A DNA stretch of 12,657 nucleotides from an uncultured Oscillospiraceae bacterium (GTDB lineage Bacteria; Bacillota; Clostridia; Oscillospirales; Oscillospiraceae), in assembly GCA_958426425.1 (NCBI GenBank), contig CATZYY010000063.1, positions 1-12,657 on the forward strand. The letters run 5' to 3'. Position numbers and translations under genes: made by a program. The first letter of the stretch is position 1. Every line of letters begins with the position of its first letter. Below the pieces are notes generated by a model, which saw only the letters and a list, made by a program, of their open reading frames with translations, was not told the DNA's origin and ran no database searches. Shown here one piece after another: positions 1 through 6,677 of the stretch.

Positions 1-1094
1 ATGCCGCAGGCGAACAGCTTGTCGATGTTGAAAGCGTCGGCGCCGCCGGCGTAGGAAAGGCGCAGCTTGCCGTTGAATTCTCTCGCCATCATGGCGGCCA
101 TGGTGGTGGTCAGCGGGAACAGGGACTTGCCCGCCATGTACATCTCCTCGCTGGGCAGCTCGCCGGCCTTCACGTCCACGGGGAAGGTGTTGGAGAGCTT
201 CAGGCCGAACTCCACGCCCTCCTTGTCGGCCAGGGCCTGGAGGCGGTGGAACATGGGCACGGCGTCGCAGTACTGCAGGTCCTCCTTGAAGTGGTGGTCG
301 TCGAAGGCAATGTAGTCGTAGCCCATGCCGTCCAGAATGGAGCGGGCGGTCTCGTAGCCCAGGATGGTGGGATTGCACTTGACAAAGGTATGCAGATGCT
401 TCTTCTCAATGAGGTAGCTGGCGATCCGCTCGATCTCGTCCGGCGGGCAGCCGTGGAGGGTGGAGACGGTGACGGAGCCGGAGATCTTGGGGGTGATGGT
501 GTCGATAAACGCGCTCTCGCCGGGGAAGAACTCCTTCAGCACGGCAATGCACTCCTGGAAGATGGGGGTCTTGGAGGCGTCCACCATGCCGGTGAGGAAG
601 GTGTCCACCTTCTCGCCCTGGATGCCCGCCAGGTCATAGCCCACGGACATGTTGAACACGAACCCGTTGGGATCGCCCAGGCCGTAGACCTTGGCCAGGA
701 TCTTGCAGGCGCACCAGGCCTTTACATACTCCTCAAAGGCCTGAGGCACGTACAGCTCCGTGGACCACTCGCAGTTGTAGCACTCGTCCTCCGCCAGGAT
801 GCAGGGGCGGTTGACGCAGGCGGACAGCTCGGCGCCGTCCATCTTCTGGACGGTTTTCAGCTCAAAGAACCGGGCGCCGCCGAAGTAGCTGGCGATGATG
901 TTCTGGGCCAGCTGGGTGTTGGGGCCGGCGGCGGGGCCGAAGGGGGTCTCGATGGTCTCGCCGAAGATGGGCAGCTTCTTCACGCCGGCCTTGTAGGGCT
1001 TGTGGACGCCGAAGACGGAGCCCTCCTTCTGATACTCGGCGGTGACCCAGGTCATCAGTTCCCGAAAGGGAATGGGGATCATCAGTTCAGACAT
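1..1094 (-). CDS. ygfK: YgfK, putative selenate reductase subunit / Fe-S flavoprotein, N-terminal part (partial)
   Basis: The frame is open from an ATG at 1094 to the window edge, giving the first 364 residues of a protein whose family is about 1000 residues long; the gene continues to the left. The start MSELMIPIPF has an AGGAGG (1105-1110) 10 nt upstream. The visible part resembles a TIM-barrel dihydroorotate/dihydropyrimidine dehydrogenase-like domain: TPFGPAAGPN near residues 50-59, FELKTVQ near 77-83, a cysteine-rich stretch C93, C98, C105, C108, and STLHGCPPDEIER near 211-223. The C-terminal Fe-S and pyridine-nucleotide domains expected of the family lie outside. In E. coli and many Clostridia ygfK sits beside ssnA, ygfM and xanthine dehydrogenase-like genes, and the group is tied to selenium-dependent molybdenum hydroxylases and anaerobic purine/uric acid breakdown. 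The exact reaction is unproven; the name 'selenate reductase' is historical. It is probably co-transcribed with ssnA unless the hairpin-rich spacer at 1095-1350 interferes. Confidence 0.9.
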   Translation of the reverse strand, partial: MSELMIPIPFRELMTWVTAEYQKEGSVFGVHKPYKAGVKKLPIFGETIETPFGPAAGPNTQLAQNIIASYFGGARFFELKTVQKMDGAELSACVNRPCILAEDECYNCEWSTELYVPQAFEEYVKAWCACKILAKVYGLGDPNGFVFNMSVGYDLAGIQGEKVDTFLTGMVDASKTPIFQECIAVLKEFFPGESAFIDTITPKISGSVTVSTLHGCPPDEIERIASYLIEKKHLHTFVKCNPTILGYETARSILDGMGYDYIAFDDHHFKEDLQYCDAVPMFHRLQALADKEGVEFGLKLSNTFPVDVKAGELPSEEMYMAGKSLFPLTTTMAAMMAREFNGKLRLSYAGGADAFNIDKLFACG

Positions 1095-1136
1095 ACGCTT
1101 TTTTCCTCCTCAAAATACTCCTTGCGGATGTGTTTT

Positions 1137-1206
1137 TCAATACTCGCAGTGGTTGAGCTTGCCCCAGAGCTTCTTGGAAACTTCCAGGATCTTGGCGTTG
1201 ACGGCC
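1137..1206 (-). pseudogene. Diverged copy of the ssnA 3' end
   Basis: These 70 bases match the last 70 bases of ssnA (1351-1420) at 64 of 70 positions and in the same orientation. The copy ends at an equivalent TGA stop (1137-1139). Read on the minus strand it gives AVNAKILEVSKKLWGKLNHCEY, against AVNAKILEASKKLWGKLNHCTY in the real gene. Two of the six changes are silent, one gives Ala to Val, and three adjacent ones give Thr to Glu. The similarity stops sharply at 1206/1207, where a strong hairpin begins. An in-frame ATG at 1214 would give a 25-residue peptide, but no ribosome site is seen, so I read this as a remnant and not a gene. It lies just upstream of the ygfK ribosome site, where the end of an ancestral ssnA would be expected. 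Confidence 0.85.
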
Positions 1207-1350
1207 GTTCCCATGGGGCGGGGCCCCATGGGAGCCCTTGCTTCATCCAGCCGGGCGGAAATGAATCCCGCCCGGCCAAGGTTTTGCGTTTACGCGTAAA
1301 ACACTTGTGCGCCGCATCTGCGGCGGGAGGCCGTCACCGGACTATGCTTC
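1207..1350. repeat. Hairpin-rich spacer with four inverted repeats
   Basis: This 144-bp stretch lies between the two copies of the ssnA tail and has no credible gene. It holds four inverted repeats in a row. (1) 1207-1235 has 13-bp arms with one G-T pair, core CCCATGGGGC / GCCCCATGGG, and a 3-nt loop. (2) 1250-1276 has 9-bp arms GCCGGGCGG / CCGCCCGGC. (3) 1281-1302 contains the perfect 12-bp palindrome TTTACGCGTAAA at 1289-1300. (4) 1310-1325 has arms CGCCGC / GCGGCG. None is followed by a clear T-run, so they are not typical terminators. The density suggests a mobile intergenic repeat or an RNA-processing or stability element in the ssnA-ygfK transcript. That is inference. Confidence 0.6.
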
Positions 1351-1420
1351 TCAATATGTGCAGTGGTTCAGTTTGCCCCAGAGCTTCTTGGAAGCTTCCA
1401 GGATCTTGGCGTTGACGGCC
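1351..1420 (-). repeat. Direct repeat: ssnA 3' end (intact copy)
   Basis: This is the functional partner of the 70-bp repeat at 1137-1206. It codes for the last 22 residues and the stop of ssnA. The two copies are 214 bp apart in direct orientation and flank the hairpin-rich spacer. Confidence 0.85.
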
Positions 1421-2694
1421 TCCTCGTCGATCTCGGTGAGGACCCGATCCTTCATCAAAATCTTGCCGTTGATCATGGTGGTCTGGCACTGGCGGCCGGT
1501 CATGCCAAAGAGCATGTGGCCGTCGATGTTGGCGTCGGAGAAGGGGGTGAAGGGCTTGTAGTCCATAACGATTACGTCCGCCGCTGCGCCGGGGGCCAGG
1601 ACACCCAGCGTGGGGAAGCCGGTCCGGGCGGCCATCTTGGCGTTGTTCTTAAAGAGCATGTCCGTGACCTCGCACCAGCCCACGTTGGGCATGCAGGCGT
1701 TGTGGCGCTGGATGGTCAGGGCCACCTTGATGCTCTCCAGCATGTCGTTGGTGTAGGCGTCGGTGCCCAGGCCCACCAGAATGCCCTTCTTGTAGAGCTG
1801 CAGGATGGGGGAGCAGCCCACGGCGTTGCCCATGTTGGACTCGGGGTTGTTGACGCACATGGTGTCGGTGGCCTTGATGATGTCCATTTCGGCGGTGTTC
1901 ACATGGATGCAGTGGCCCAGGATGGTCTTCTCGCCCAGGATGCCGTGGTCCTGGAGCCGCTGGACGGGACGGCGGCCGTAGTTCTGGAGGCTGTCGTACA
2001 CGTCGTTCATGCCCTCGGACACATGGATGTGGTAGCCAACCCGGCCGTTGTTGGCCGCCTGCATGCGGTCAAAGGTCTTGTCGGAGATGGTGAACAGAGC
2101 GTGGCCGCCGAACATGGCCTTGAGCATGTCGGAGGGGTTCTTCTCGCAGTAGTCGATGAAGTCTTTGTTCTCCTGTACGGACTGGATGGACTTTTCCTCG
2201 CCGTCCCGGTCGCTGACCTCGTAGCAAAGGCAGGCCCGCATGCCGAACTCCTTGGTGACCTCGGCAATCTTCATCAGGGAGCCGGGGATCTCGCAGAAGG
2301 AGGCGTGGTGGTCGAAGATGGTGGTGACACCCTGCTTGATGGAGTCGATCACCAAAGCCTGGGCGGACGCGCGGGTGGCCTCCAGGTCCAGGTTCCGGTC
2401 GATGTACCACCACTGGCCGTCCAGCACTTCGTAGAAGTTGGTGGGGTTGTAGCCGTTGATGCTGAGTCCCCGGGCCAGGGCGGAGTAGATGTGGGTGTGG
2501 GCGTTGATGAGGCCGGGCATGATGACGCCGCCCCTGGCGTCCACAAATTCCGCCTGGGGATATTTGGCCTTGAGGTCGGCGGTGGTGCCTACCTCCACGA
2601 TTTTGCCGCCGTCTGTGACTACGCCGCCGTCGGGGTAGTAGCCGGTGCCGCTGGGGTCTCTGGTAATGACTTTGCCGTTTGCCAGTAAGATCAT
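1351..2694 (-). CDS. ssnA: SsnA, putative metal-dependent aminohydrolase
   Basis: The protein has 447 residues, close to the usual ~440 of the SsnA family in the amidohydrolase superfamily (relatives: guanine and atrazine/chlorohydrolase-type deaminases). Metal-site residues are visible: H66-T-H68 in GLINAHTHIY, H222/H224 in YHIHVSEG with E227, H261/H264 in GHCIHV, and D312 in GLGTDAY. The N- and C-terminal strands (MILLANGKVI; AADVIVMDYKP) form the usual composite beta-sandwich. The chosen ATG at 2694 has GGAGG at 2704-2708, 9 nt upstream. The frame is open further upstream through the leader but has no other ribosome site there. ssnA and ygfK occur together in gut-bacterial clusters for anaerobic purine/uric acid catabolism and next to selenium-dependent molybdenum hydroxylase genes. 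The substrate is not established; a purine-derived or ring-opened intermediate is plausible. Expression is probably controlled by the structured leader upstream. Confidence 0.93.
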   Translation of the reverse strand: MILLANGKVITRDPSGTGYYPDGGVVTDGGKIVEVGTTADLKAKYPQAEFVDARGGVIMPGLINAHTHIYSALARGLSINGYNPTNFYEVLDGQWWYIDRNLDLEATRASAQALVIDSIKQGVTTIFDHHASFCEIPGSLMKIAEVTKEFGMRACLCYEVSDRDGEEKSIQSVQENKDFIDYCEKNPSDMLKAMFGGHALFTISDKTFDRMQAANNGRVGYHIHVSEGMNDVYDSLQNYGRRPVQRLQDHGILGEKTILGHCIHVNTAEMDIIKATDTMCVNNPESNMGNAVGCSPILQLYKKGILVGLGTDAYTNDMLESIKVALTIQRHNACMPNVGWCEVTDMLFKNNAKMAARTGFPTLGVLAPGAAADVIVMDYKPFTPFSDANIDGHMLFGMTGRQCQTTMINGKILMKDRVLTEIDEEAVNAKILEASKKLWGKLNHCTY

Positions 2695-2737
2695 AATGTG
2701 GTACCTCCTTAAAATCCCTCGGTTGAAAACAAATTCT

Positions 2738-2781
2738 GAAAAAGAAAAGGCGCCTCGACTCTTTCCCGGGTCGAAACACCT
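2738..2781 (-). terminator. Leader terminator (attenuator) upstream of ssnA
   Basis: On the minus strand, AGGTGTTTCGAC (2781-2770) pairs with GTCGAGGCGCCT (2759-2748): 12 bp, including three G-U pairs, around a 10-nt loop. The tract TTTTCTTTTT follows immediately. It lies between the ssnA promoter and the ssnA ribosome site, about 30 nt before GGAGG, and so would stop ssnA transcription unless prevented. The 5' arm AGGTGT can instead pair with ACACCT (2804-2799) upstream, a possible antiterminator. Confidence 0.75.
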
Positions 2782-2850
2782 GTCAAAAACGGAATGATAG
2801 GTGTCAGCCCGTGCGCGCAGCACTACGTTGCAGCTATCATTCTTCCCTTA
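2782..2850 (-). ncRNA. Candidate riboswitch-like sensor domain in the ssnA leader
   Basis: A perfect 9-bp stem, GAATGATAG (2842-2834) with CTATCATTC (2800-2792), begins about 8 nt after the predicted transcription start. It encloses 33 nt. Within them GTGC and GCAC can form a short inner stem, leaving two purine/cytosine-rich internal-loop strands. The 3' flank of the 33-nt core (ACACCT, 2804-2799, overlapping the stem by two bases) can pair with the 5' arm of the downstream terminator. Sensor stem and antiterminator therefore compete for bases. The layout matches a riboswitch or small attenuator. I do not recognise the purine, Moco, fluoride, preQ1, ZTP, THF or guanidine classes in it. The ligand is unknown; given the genes controlled, a purine, a molybdenum cofactor or a selenium compound are guesses only. 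Confidence 0.5.
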
Positions 2851-2857
2851 TGCTTGT

Positions 2858-2886
2858 ATTTTACCGGAGAACAGGCTAAAATGCAA
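2858..2886 (-). promoter_or_regulatory. Promoter of ssnA
   Basis: On the minus strand, TTGCAT (2886-2881), a 17-nt spacer and TAAAAT (2863-2858) form a good sigma-A-type promoter with a start near 2851. The A/T tract AAAAATTTTTT at 2898-2908 falls at about -47 to -57 and could act as an UP element. The leader to the ssnA ATG is about 157 nt. Confidence 0.7.
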
Positions 2887-2998
2887 GAAGGTGAGCTAAA
2901 AATTTTTTAGGCATATTTTGTATAGTTTGCCGGAAATCCATGGAACTTTTTGCGGAGATGTTCGTCTATATCCATAGAAAAGCAGGAGGTGACCGCCT

Positions 2999-4192
2999 AT
3001 GAAACGGACATATTTGTGCCTGTTAGGGGCAATTTTGCTGCTGAGCGGCTGCGCCGGGGGCACGCAGGCGGCGGAACAAACGGAGGAACCGGAGCAAACA
3101 GAGCAGGTCATTCCGACAGAGGAACCGGAGGCGGCCCCGGAGGGGCTGACCATGGAGCTGGAGCACGAGGTCTATGATCCGTCTCTGACCAGCTATACCT
3201 ATTTGCTGCATAATAACACCTCGGAAACGGTGGAATTCGGAGAGCCCTATACCATTGAGCGGAATGAAGGCGGTCAGTGGGCTGAGCTGACCAGGAGAGA
3301 CGATGTGGGCTGGAACACTGTAGGCTATTTGCTGGAACCCGGGCAGACCATGGCTCTGACCTGCGGCTTCTGGCTCTATGAGGAGACGCCCACCGCCGGG
3401 GAGTACCGGCTGATGAAGGATGTGGGCGGCGCCCAGCTGACGGCAGAGTTCGCCCTGGGGGAGAGCGTCTACACGGCGGAGGCGCCCTATGGCTTTGGAC
3501 CGCTGGAGAATCTGCCGGAGCGATACACCGCCGCCGATGCCGCCGGCACCGGAACCGTGATCTTCACCGATGAGGGGGCCGAGAACACCCAGGCCGTGGG
3601 GGAGTTTTTGGAGAAGGTGTCCCTGGGGGCGCCCTGTCAGCTGCGGACCATCCAGGACCACCGGGAGAGCACGCCCATGGTGATCGACGTGATCTTTGAC
3701 GGGGACAGTTTTCTCTGGCGCATGCGCAGCGGCAGCGACGCGGTGGCGGAGCGGCGGCTCTCCTACGTCGTCACCGACGGCACGGACCTCTACCTCTCCG
3801 ACGGTGCTGACTGGGAATCCGGTGAGCGGTATAAGGACCAGCGGATTTTCCTGGTGCCGCCCCTTCAGGGGCAGGCCTGGGTGACGGAGGTGGAGGCCAT
3901 GACGGAGGCCCGCCTGGCAGACAACGTCACCCGTTACCGGCTCTGGTCCGCCGATGGGATCTGGTGGGCGCAGCTGCGGGAGGACCCCACCACCTTTACC
4001 GTCAGCTGGCAGAAACCCGGCGAGGGCTCCGGGGGAAACATTTATGACCTGGAGGATTGGGACGGCCTGGAAACCGCCATCACCGGCCTTGCCTGGCGGG
4101 AGGATGGAAAGCTGACGTTGAAATGCGAGACCTCCGATGGGGGAACCAGCCGCCTGACCTTTGACCCGGAGGCGGGAAAATTTGTCGGCTGA
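2999..4192 (+). CDS. Lipoprotein with Ig-like domain
   Basis: The protein has 397 residues. The first 18 form a lipoprotein signal (MKRTYLCLLGAILLLSGC) with lipobox L-S-G-C18, so it should be anchored to the outer face of the membrane. An acidic, Thr/Glu/Pro-rich linker (about residues 25-50) leads to an Ig-like domain at about 52-160 (LEHEVYDPSLTSYTYLLHNN ... FGEPYTIER ... GEYRLMKD). It is of the kind seen in Clostridia lipoproteins with YtLE- and yRl-type strands. The rest (about 175-397) is beta-rich and not recognised. AGGAGGT at 2984-2990 lies 8 nt before the ATG. The gene is divergent from ssnA with no clear promoter of its own visible in the AT-rich gap (2887-2998), and it ends in its own terminator. 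The function is unknown; no catalytic motif is evident. Confidence 0.85.
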   Translation: MKRTYLCLLGAILLLSGCAGGTQAAEQTEEPEQTEQVIPTEEPEAAPEGLTMELEHEVYDPSLTSYTYLLHNNTSETVEFGEPYTIERNEGGQWAELTRRDDVGWNTVGYLLEPGQTMALTCGFWLYEETPTAGEYRLMKDVGGAQLTAEFALGESVYTAEAPYGFGPLENLPERYTAADAAGTGTVIFTDEGAENTQAVGEFLEKVSLGAPCQLRTIQDHRESTPMVIDVIFDGDSFLWRMRSGSDAVAERRLSYVVTDGTDLYLSDGADWESGERYKDQRIFLVPPLQGQAWVTEVEAMTEARLADNVTRYRLWSADGIWWAQLREDPTTFTVSWQKPGEGSGGNIYDLEDWDGLETAITGLAWREDGKLTLKCETSDGGTSRLTFDPEAGKFVG

Positions 4193-4206
4193 GGCAGGGC
4201 GATCCA

Positions 4207-4236
4207 CAGGGACCGGGTTTTCCGGTCCCTGTTTTT
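4207..4236 (+). terminator. Intrinsic terminator of the lipoprotein gene
   Basis: A perfect 10-bp stem, CAGGGACCGG (4207-4216) and CCGGTCCCTG (4222-4231), with a 5-nt loop is followed by TTTTT. It begins 15 nt after the lipoprotein stop codon. Confidence 0.92.
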
Positions 4237-4256
4237 GCGCATTTGGGAAATATAAA

Positions 4257-4286
4257 TTGACAAAAACGATTACCTTCTGGTATTCT
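4257..4286 (+). promoter_or_regulatory. Promoter of the AGCS symporter gene
   Basis: A consensus -35 TTGACA (4257-4262), an 18-nt spacer and TATTCT (4281-4286) predict a start near 4293. The leader is only about 30 nt, so no long regulatory RNA precedes the gene. Confidence 0.75.
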
Positions 4287-4323
4287 GGAAGACAAATTGC
4301 GAGAAAGAACGGAGAATGACCAT

Positions 4324-5727
4324 ATGCTGGGGACCTTCATCAGCACCCTGAGCGACTGGCTCTATACCTATGTTCTGGTGATATTGCTGATCGCGGCGGG
4401 ACTGTACTTCACTTTGCGGACAAAATTTGTGCAGCTTCGGCTGTTCGCGGAATCCATCCGGGTGGTGGGGGAGCGCCCCAAAGATAAGGGAGCCGTGTCC
4501 TCCTTCCAGGCCCTGATGGTGTCCACCGCCTCCCGGGTGGGCACCGGCAACATCGTGGGTATTTCCACGGCTATCTGCTGCGGCGGCGCCGGGGCGGTGT
4601 TCTGGATGTGGGTCATCGCCCTGATCGGCGGAGCCTCCGCCTTTGTGGAGTCCACTTTGGCCCAGATCTACAAGCGCCGGGCCCCGGACGGCAGCTGCTA
4701 CGGCGGTCCCGCATACTACATTGAGGCCGCGCTCCGCAGCCGTCCCCTGGCGGTGGTGTTTGCCGTGGCGCTGGTGCTGACCTATGCCGGCGGCTTCAAC
4801 ATGCTGGCCTCCTACAACCTCCAGTCTACCTTCTCTGCATACAGCTTCTATGATCCCGCCGTGACCCCCTGGGTTATCGGCGCCGTGCTGGCGGCCATTG
4901 TGGGATACTGCGTCATGGGCGGCGGTAAGCGGATTATCCGTTTCACCTCCACCCTGGTGCCCTTTATGGGCGGGCTGTACGTGCTGGTAGCGCTGGTCAT
5001 CATTGCCCTTAACTGGCGGATTGTGCCCCAGGTATTGGGCGCTATCTTCACCGGAGCCTTTGACTTTCAGGCCATCTTCGGCGGCTTTACCGGCTCCGCC
5101 GTCATGTACGGCATCAAGCGGGGATTGTTTTCCAACGAGGCCGGCGTAGGCTCCGCCCCCAATGCCGCAGCCTCCGCCGAGGTCAGCCACCCGGTGAAGC
5201 AGGGGCTGGTACAGATGCTCTCCGTGTTCATCGACACGCTGCTGATCTGCTCCGCCACTGCCTTTATGCTCCTCTGTTCCGGCGTGGCGCCGGAGGAGGC
5301 GCTGAAGGGTGCACCCTATGTGCAGTCTGCGCTCCAGGCCCAGTTCGGCGCCGTGGGCCCCATCTTCATTACCGTGGCTATGGTGCTCTTTGCCTTCACC
5401 ACGCTGATCGGCAACCTCTACTATGTGGACAACTGCCTGAGCTACCTGGTGGGGAAAATTCCTTCCAAGGAATTTATGGTGCTGTTCCGCATTGACGCCA
5501 TGGCCCTGATTTTCCTGGGAGCCGGGATGGAGATCGACCTGGTGTGGAATCTGGCGGATGTGCTGATGGGCCTCATGGCTCTGATCAATTTGCCGGTGAT
5601 CGTGCTGCTGTTTCGTCCGGTAAGGGCGGCTTTGGCGGACTATATGGCCCAGCGCCGGGCAGGGAAGAACCCGGTGTTCCGGGCGGAGAGCGCCGGACTG
5701 CAGGGGAAAACCCAGTGCTGGAACTAA
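4324..5727 (+). CDS. AGCS-family sodium:amino acid (alanine/glycine) symporter
   Basis: The protein has 467 residues and is a polytopic membrane protein of the alanine/glycine:cation symporter family, which imports small neutral amino acids with Na+. Family blocks are clear. They include SSFQALMVSTASRVGTGNIV at about 59-78, GGAGAVFWMWVIAL at 87-100, and DGSCYGGPAYYI at 122-133. Further on come RGLFSNEAGVGSAPNAAAS and the HPVKQGLVQMLSVFIDTLLI helix. The ATG at 4324 is preceded by GGAG (4311-4314) at 9 nt. A TTG nine codons upstream is in frame but has no better signal. The gene has its own promoter and terminator, so it is a single-gene unit. The substrate within the family (Ala, Gly, possibly Gln) cannot be read from sequence. 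A link to the nearby purine genes is not shown. Confidence 0.93.
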   Translation: MLGTFISTLSDWLYTYVLVILLIAAGLYFTLRTKFVQLRLFAESIRVVGERPKDKGAVSSFQALMVSTASRVGTGNIVGISTAICCGGAGAVFWMWVIALIGGASAFVESTLAQIYKRRAPDGSCYGGPAYYIEAALRSRPLAVVFAVALVLTYAGGFNMLASYNLQSTFSAYSFYDPAVTPWVIGAVLAAIVGYCVMGGGKRIIRFTSTLVPFMGGLYVLVALVIIALNWRIVPQVLGAIFTGAFDFQAIFGGFTGSAVMYGIKRGLFSNEAGVGSAPNAAASAEVSHPVKQGLVQMLSVFIDTLLICSATAFMLLCSGVAPEEALKGAPYVQSALQAQFGAVGPIFITVAMVLFAFTTLIGNLYYVDNCLSYLVGKIPSKEFMVLFRIDAMALIFLGAGMEIDLVWNLADVLMGLMALINLPVIVLLFRPVRAALADYMAQRRAGKNPVFRAESAGLQGKTQCWN

Positions 5728-5763
5728 ACAAAAAGAGAGGACATATGTCCTCTCTTTTTGTTT
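5726..5763. terminator. Perfect 38-bp palindromic terminator after the AGCS gene
   Basis: Two perfect 19-bp arms, starting inside the AGCS stop codon, are centred on CATATG (5742-5747). The GAGAGGAC / GTCCTCTC core is flanked by A-runs on the left and T-runs on the right, so it can terminate transcription in either direction. Confidence 0.9.
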
Positions 5764-5798
5764 GCGGTGTATATTTTTAATGGAGCTGTACAAACTGC

Positions 5799-5827
5799 TT
5801 GAAATCGACAATAAAACGATGTAATAT
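5799..5827 (+). promoter_or_regulatory. Promoter of the hemolysin III-like gene
   Basis: TTGAAA (5799-5804), a 17-nt spacer and TAATAT (5822-5827) form a good sigma-A-type promoter. An overlapping TATAAT (5825-5830) would give a 20-nt spacer. The predicted start is near 5834. Confidence 0.7.
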
Positions 5828-5837
5828 AATTTTTGAA

Positions 5838-5852
5838 ATTGTATTATACAAT
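5838..5852. promoter_or_regulatory. Candidate operator palindrome
   Basis: ATTGTAT-T-ATACAAT is a perfect 15-base palindrome with 7-bp arms around one central base. It lies immediately downstream of the predicted start site of the hemolysin III-like gene, where a bound repressor would block transcription. No regulator is identified. Confidence 0.35.
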
Positions 5853-5895
5853 ACGGACGGAAATTATGCCGGCCCGGAACAGGAGAGACTCTGCC

Positions 5896-6555
5896 ATGCG
5901 AACATTCTTCAACCACGCCCAGGACCCCGTCAGCTGCTGGACCCACGCCGCAGGTGCGGCGGCGGCCCTGTGCGGCAGTCTGTGGCTGTTGCTGCGAGGC
6001 TTCTGGCACCACACGCCGGGTCTGGCCCTGGGGGCGGGCCTGTGTTTCTGCGGTTCCATGGTGGCCCTGTATGCCGCCAGCGCCATATACCATTATTACC
6101 CGGGAAATGCCGCCAGCGGCGGCGTGAAGCGGCTGCTGCGGAAAATGGACCACGGCATGATCTACGTGCTGATCGCCGGCAGCTATACCCCCTTTTGCCT
6201 GGTACTGTTCCCGCAGCCCAAGGGAAGGTATTTCTGCCTGACGATGTGGGCGGTGGCCCTTGCCGGCATTCTGGCAAAGCTACTGTGGATCAACGCGCCC
6301 CGGATGTTGTCCACCGCCGTGTATCTGGTTATGGGCTGGGCGGTGGTGTTTCTGGCGGGGGATTTTGCCTGTCTGGGGCAGCCCTGCCTGACACTGGTGG
6401 CCCTGGGCGGCGTGTGCTACTCCGTAGGGGCGGTATTCTATGCCCTCAAGCGGCCCAACCTCTCCGCCCAGTGGACCTTCCACGAGCTGTTCCACCTGCT
6501 GATTCTGGCGGGGTCACTGTTTCACTACCTGGCAGTGTACTTCTATGTGGTGTGA
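5896..6555 (+). CDS. trhA: Hemolysin III / TrhA (PAQR) family membrane protein
   Basis: The protein has 219 residues, the usual length for the family (about 200-220), with roughly seven hydrophobic helices. The conserved PAQR-type putative zinc residues are visible: H66 in SAIYHYYP (with S62), D85-H86 in RKMDHGMIYVLIAGSYTPF, and H196, H200 and H210 in the FHELFHLLILAGSLFHY segment. Members act in membrane-fluidity/lipid homeostasis; the haemolysin label is historical. The ATG at 5896 has AGGAGAG (5881-5887) 8 nt upstream. The frame extends to a TTG at 5833, but that lies at the predicted transcription start and has no ribosome site. The gene is transcribed alone from its own promoter, and a strong terminator lies about 120 bp beyond it. 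Confidence 0.9.
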   Translation: MRTFFNHAQDPVSCWTHAAGAAAALCGSLWLLLRGFWHHTPGLALGAGLCFCGSMVALYAASAIYHYYPGNAASGGVKRLLRKMDHGMIYVLIAGSYTPFCLVLFPQPKGRYFCLTMWAVALAGILAKLLWINAPRMLSTAVYLVMGWAVVFLAGDFACLGQPCLTLVALGGVCYSVGAVFYALKRPNLSAQWTFHELFHLLILAGSLFHYLAVYFYVV

Positions 6556-6579
6556 CTTCCCGTGTGCGTAAAAAAGGAA

Positions 6580-6677
6580 AGGACCGAAGGGCTACTCCTC
6601 ACAAGGACATCTTGAGATGAACCCAAGAATGACCGATTGAGAGAGACCCTGGGGTGTCACCTCAGACGAAAATGGGG
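6580..6677 (+). other. Structured non-coding stretch between trhA-like gene and terminator
   Basis: No gene is seen here. Short inverted repeats are packed closely: TCCT-AGGA near 6596-6608, TCTTG-CAAGA near 6609-6628, and CTGGGG-CCTCAG near 6650-6666 with one G-U pair. All come just before a very strong terminator. It could be a long 3' UTR, a small RNA, or the remnant of a mobile element. No known RNA family is recognised. Confidence 0.3.

Noticed and set aside
246..2688. Long open frames on the plus strand opposite ygfK and ssnA
   Set aside because: They are antisense shadows in GC-rich coding DNA; the Gly/Val/Leu/His-rich translations match no family, and the minus-strand frames encode clear homologues.
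2695..2823. A longer ssnA start reaching into the leader (up to 43 extra residues)
   Set aside because: The extension has no ribosome site, overlaps the terminator hairpin, and makes the protein longer than the family; the ATG at 2694 has a clear GGAGG.
3023..4207. A 394-codon open frame on the minus strand opposite the lipoprotein gene
   Set aside because: It is antisense to a gene with a convincing signal peptide, ribosome site and terminator; the translation has no recognisable domain.
4270..6153. A 627-codon open frame on the minus strand opposite the symporter gene
   Set aside because: It is a low-complexity His/Gly/Gln-rich translation that crosses two terminators and two promoters and lies antisense to a clear AGCS gene.
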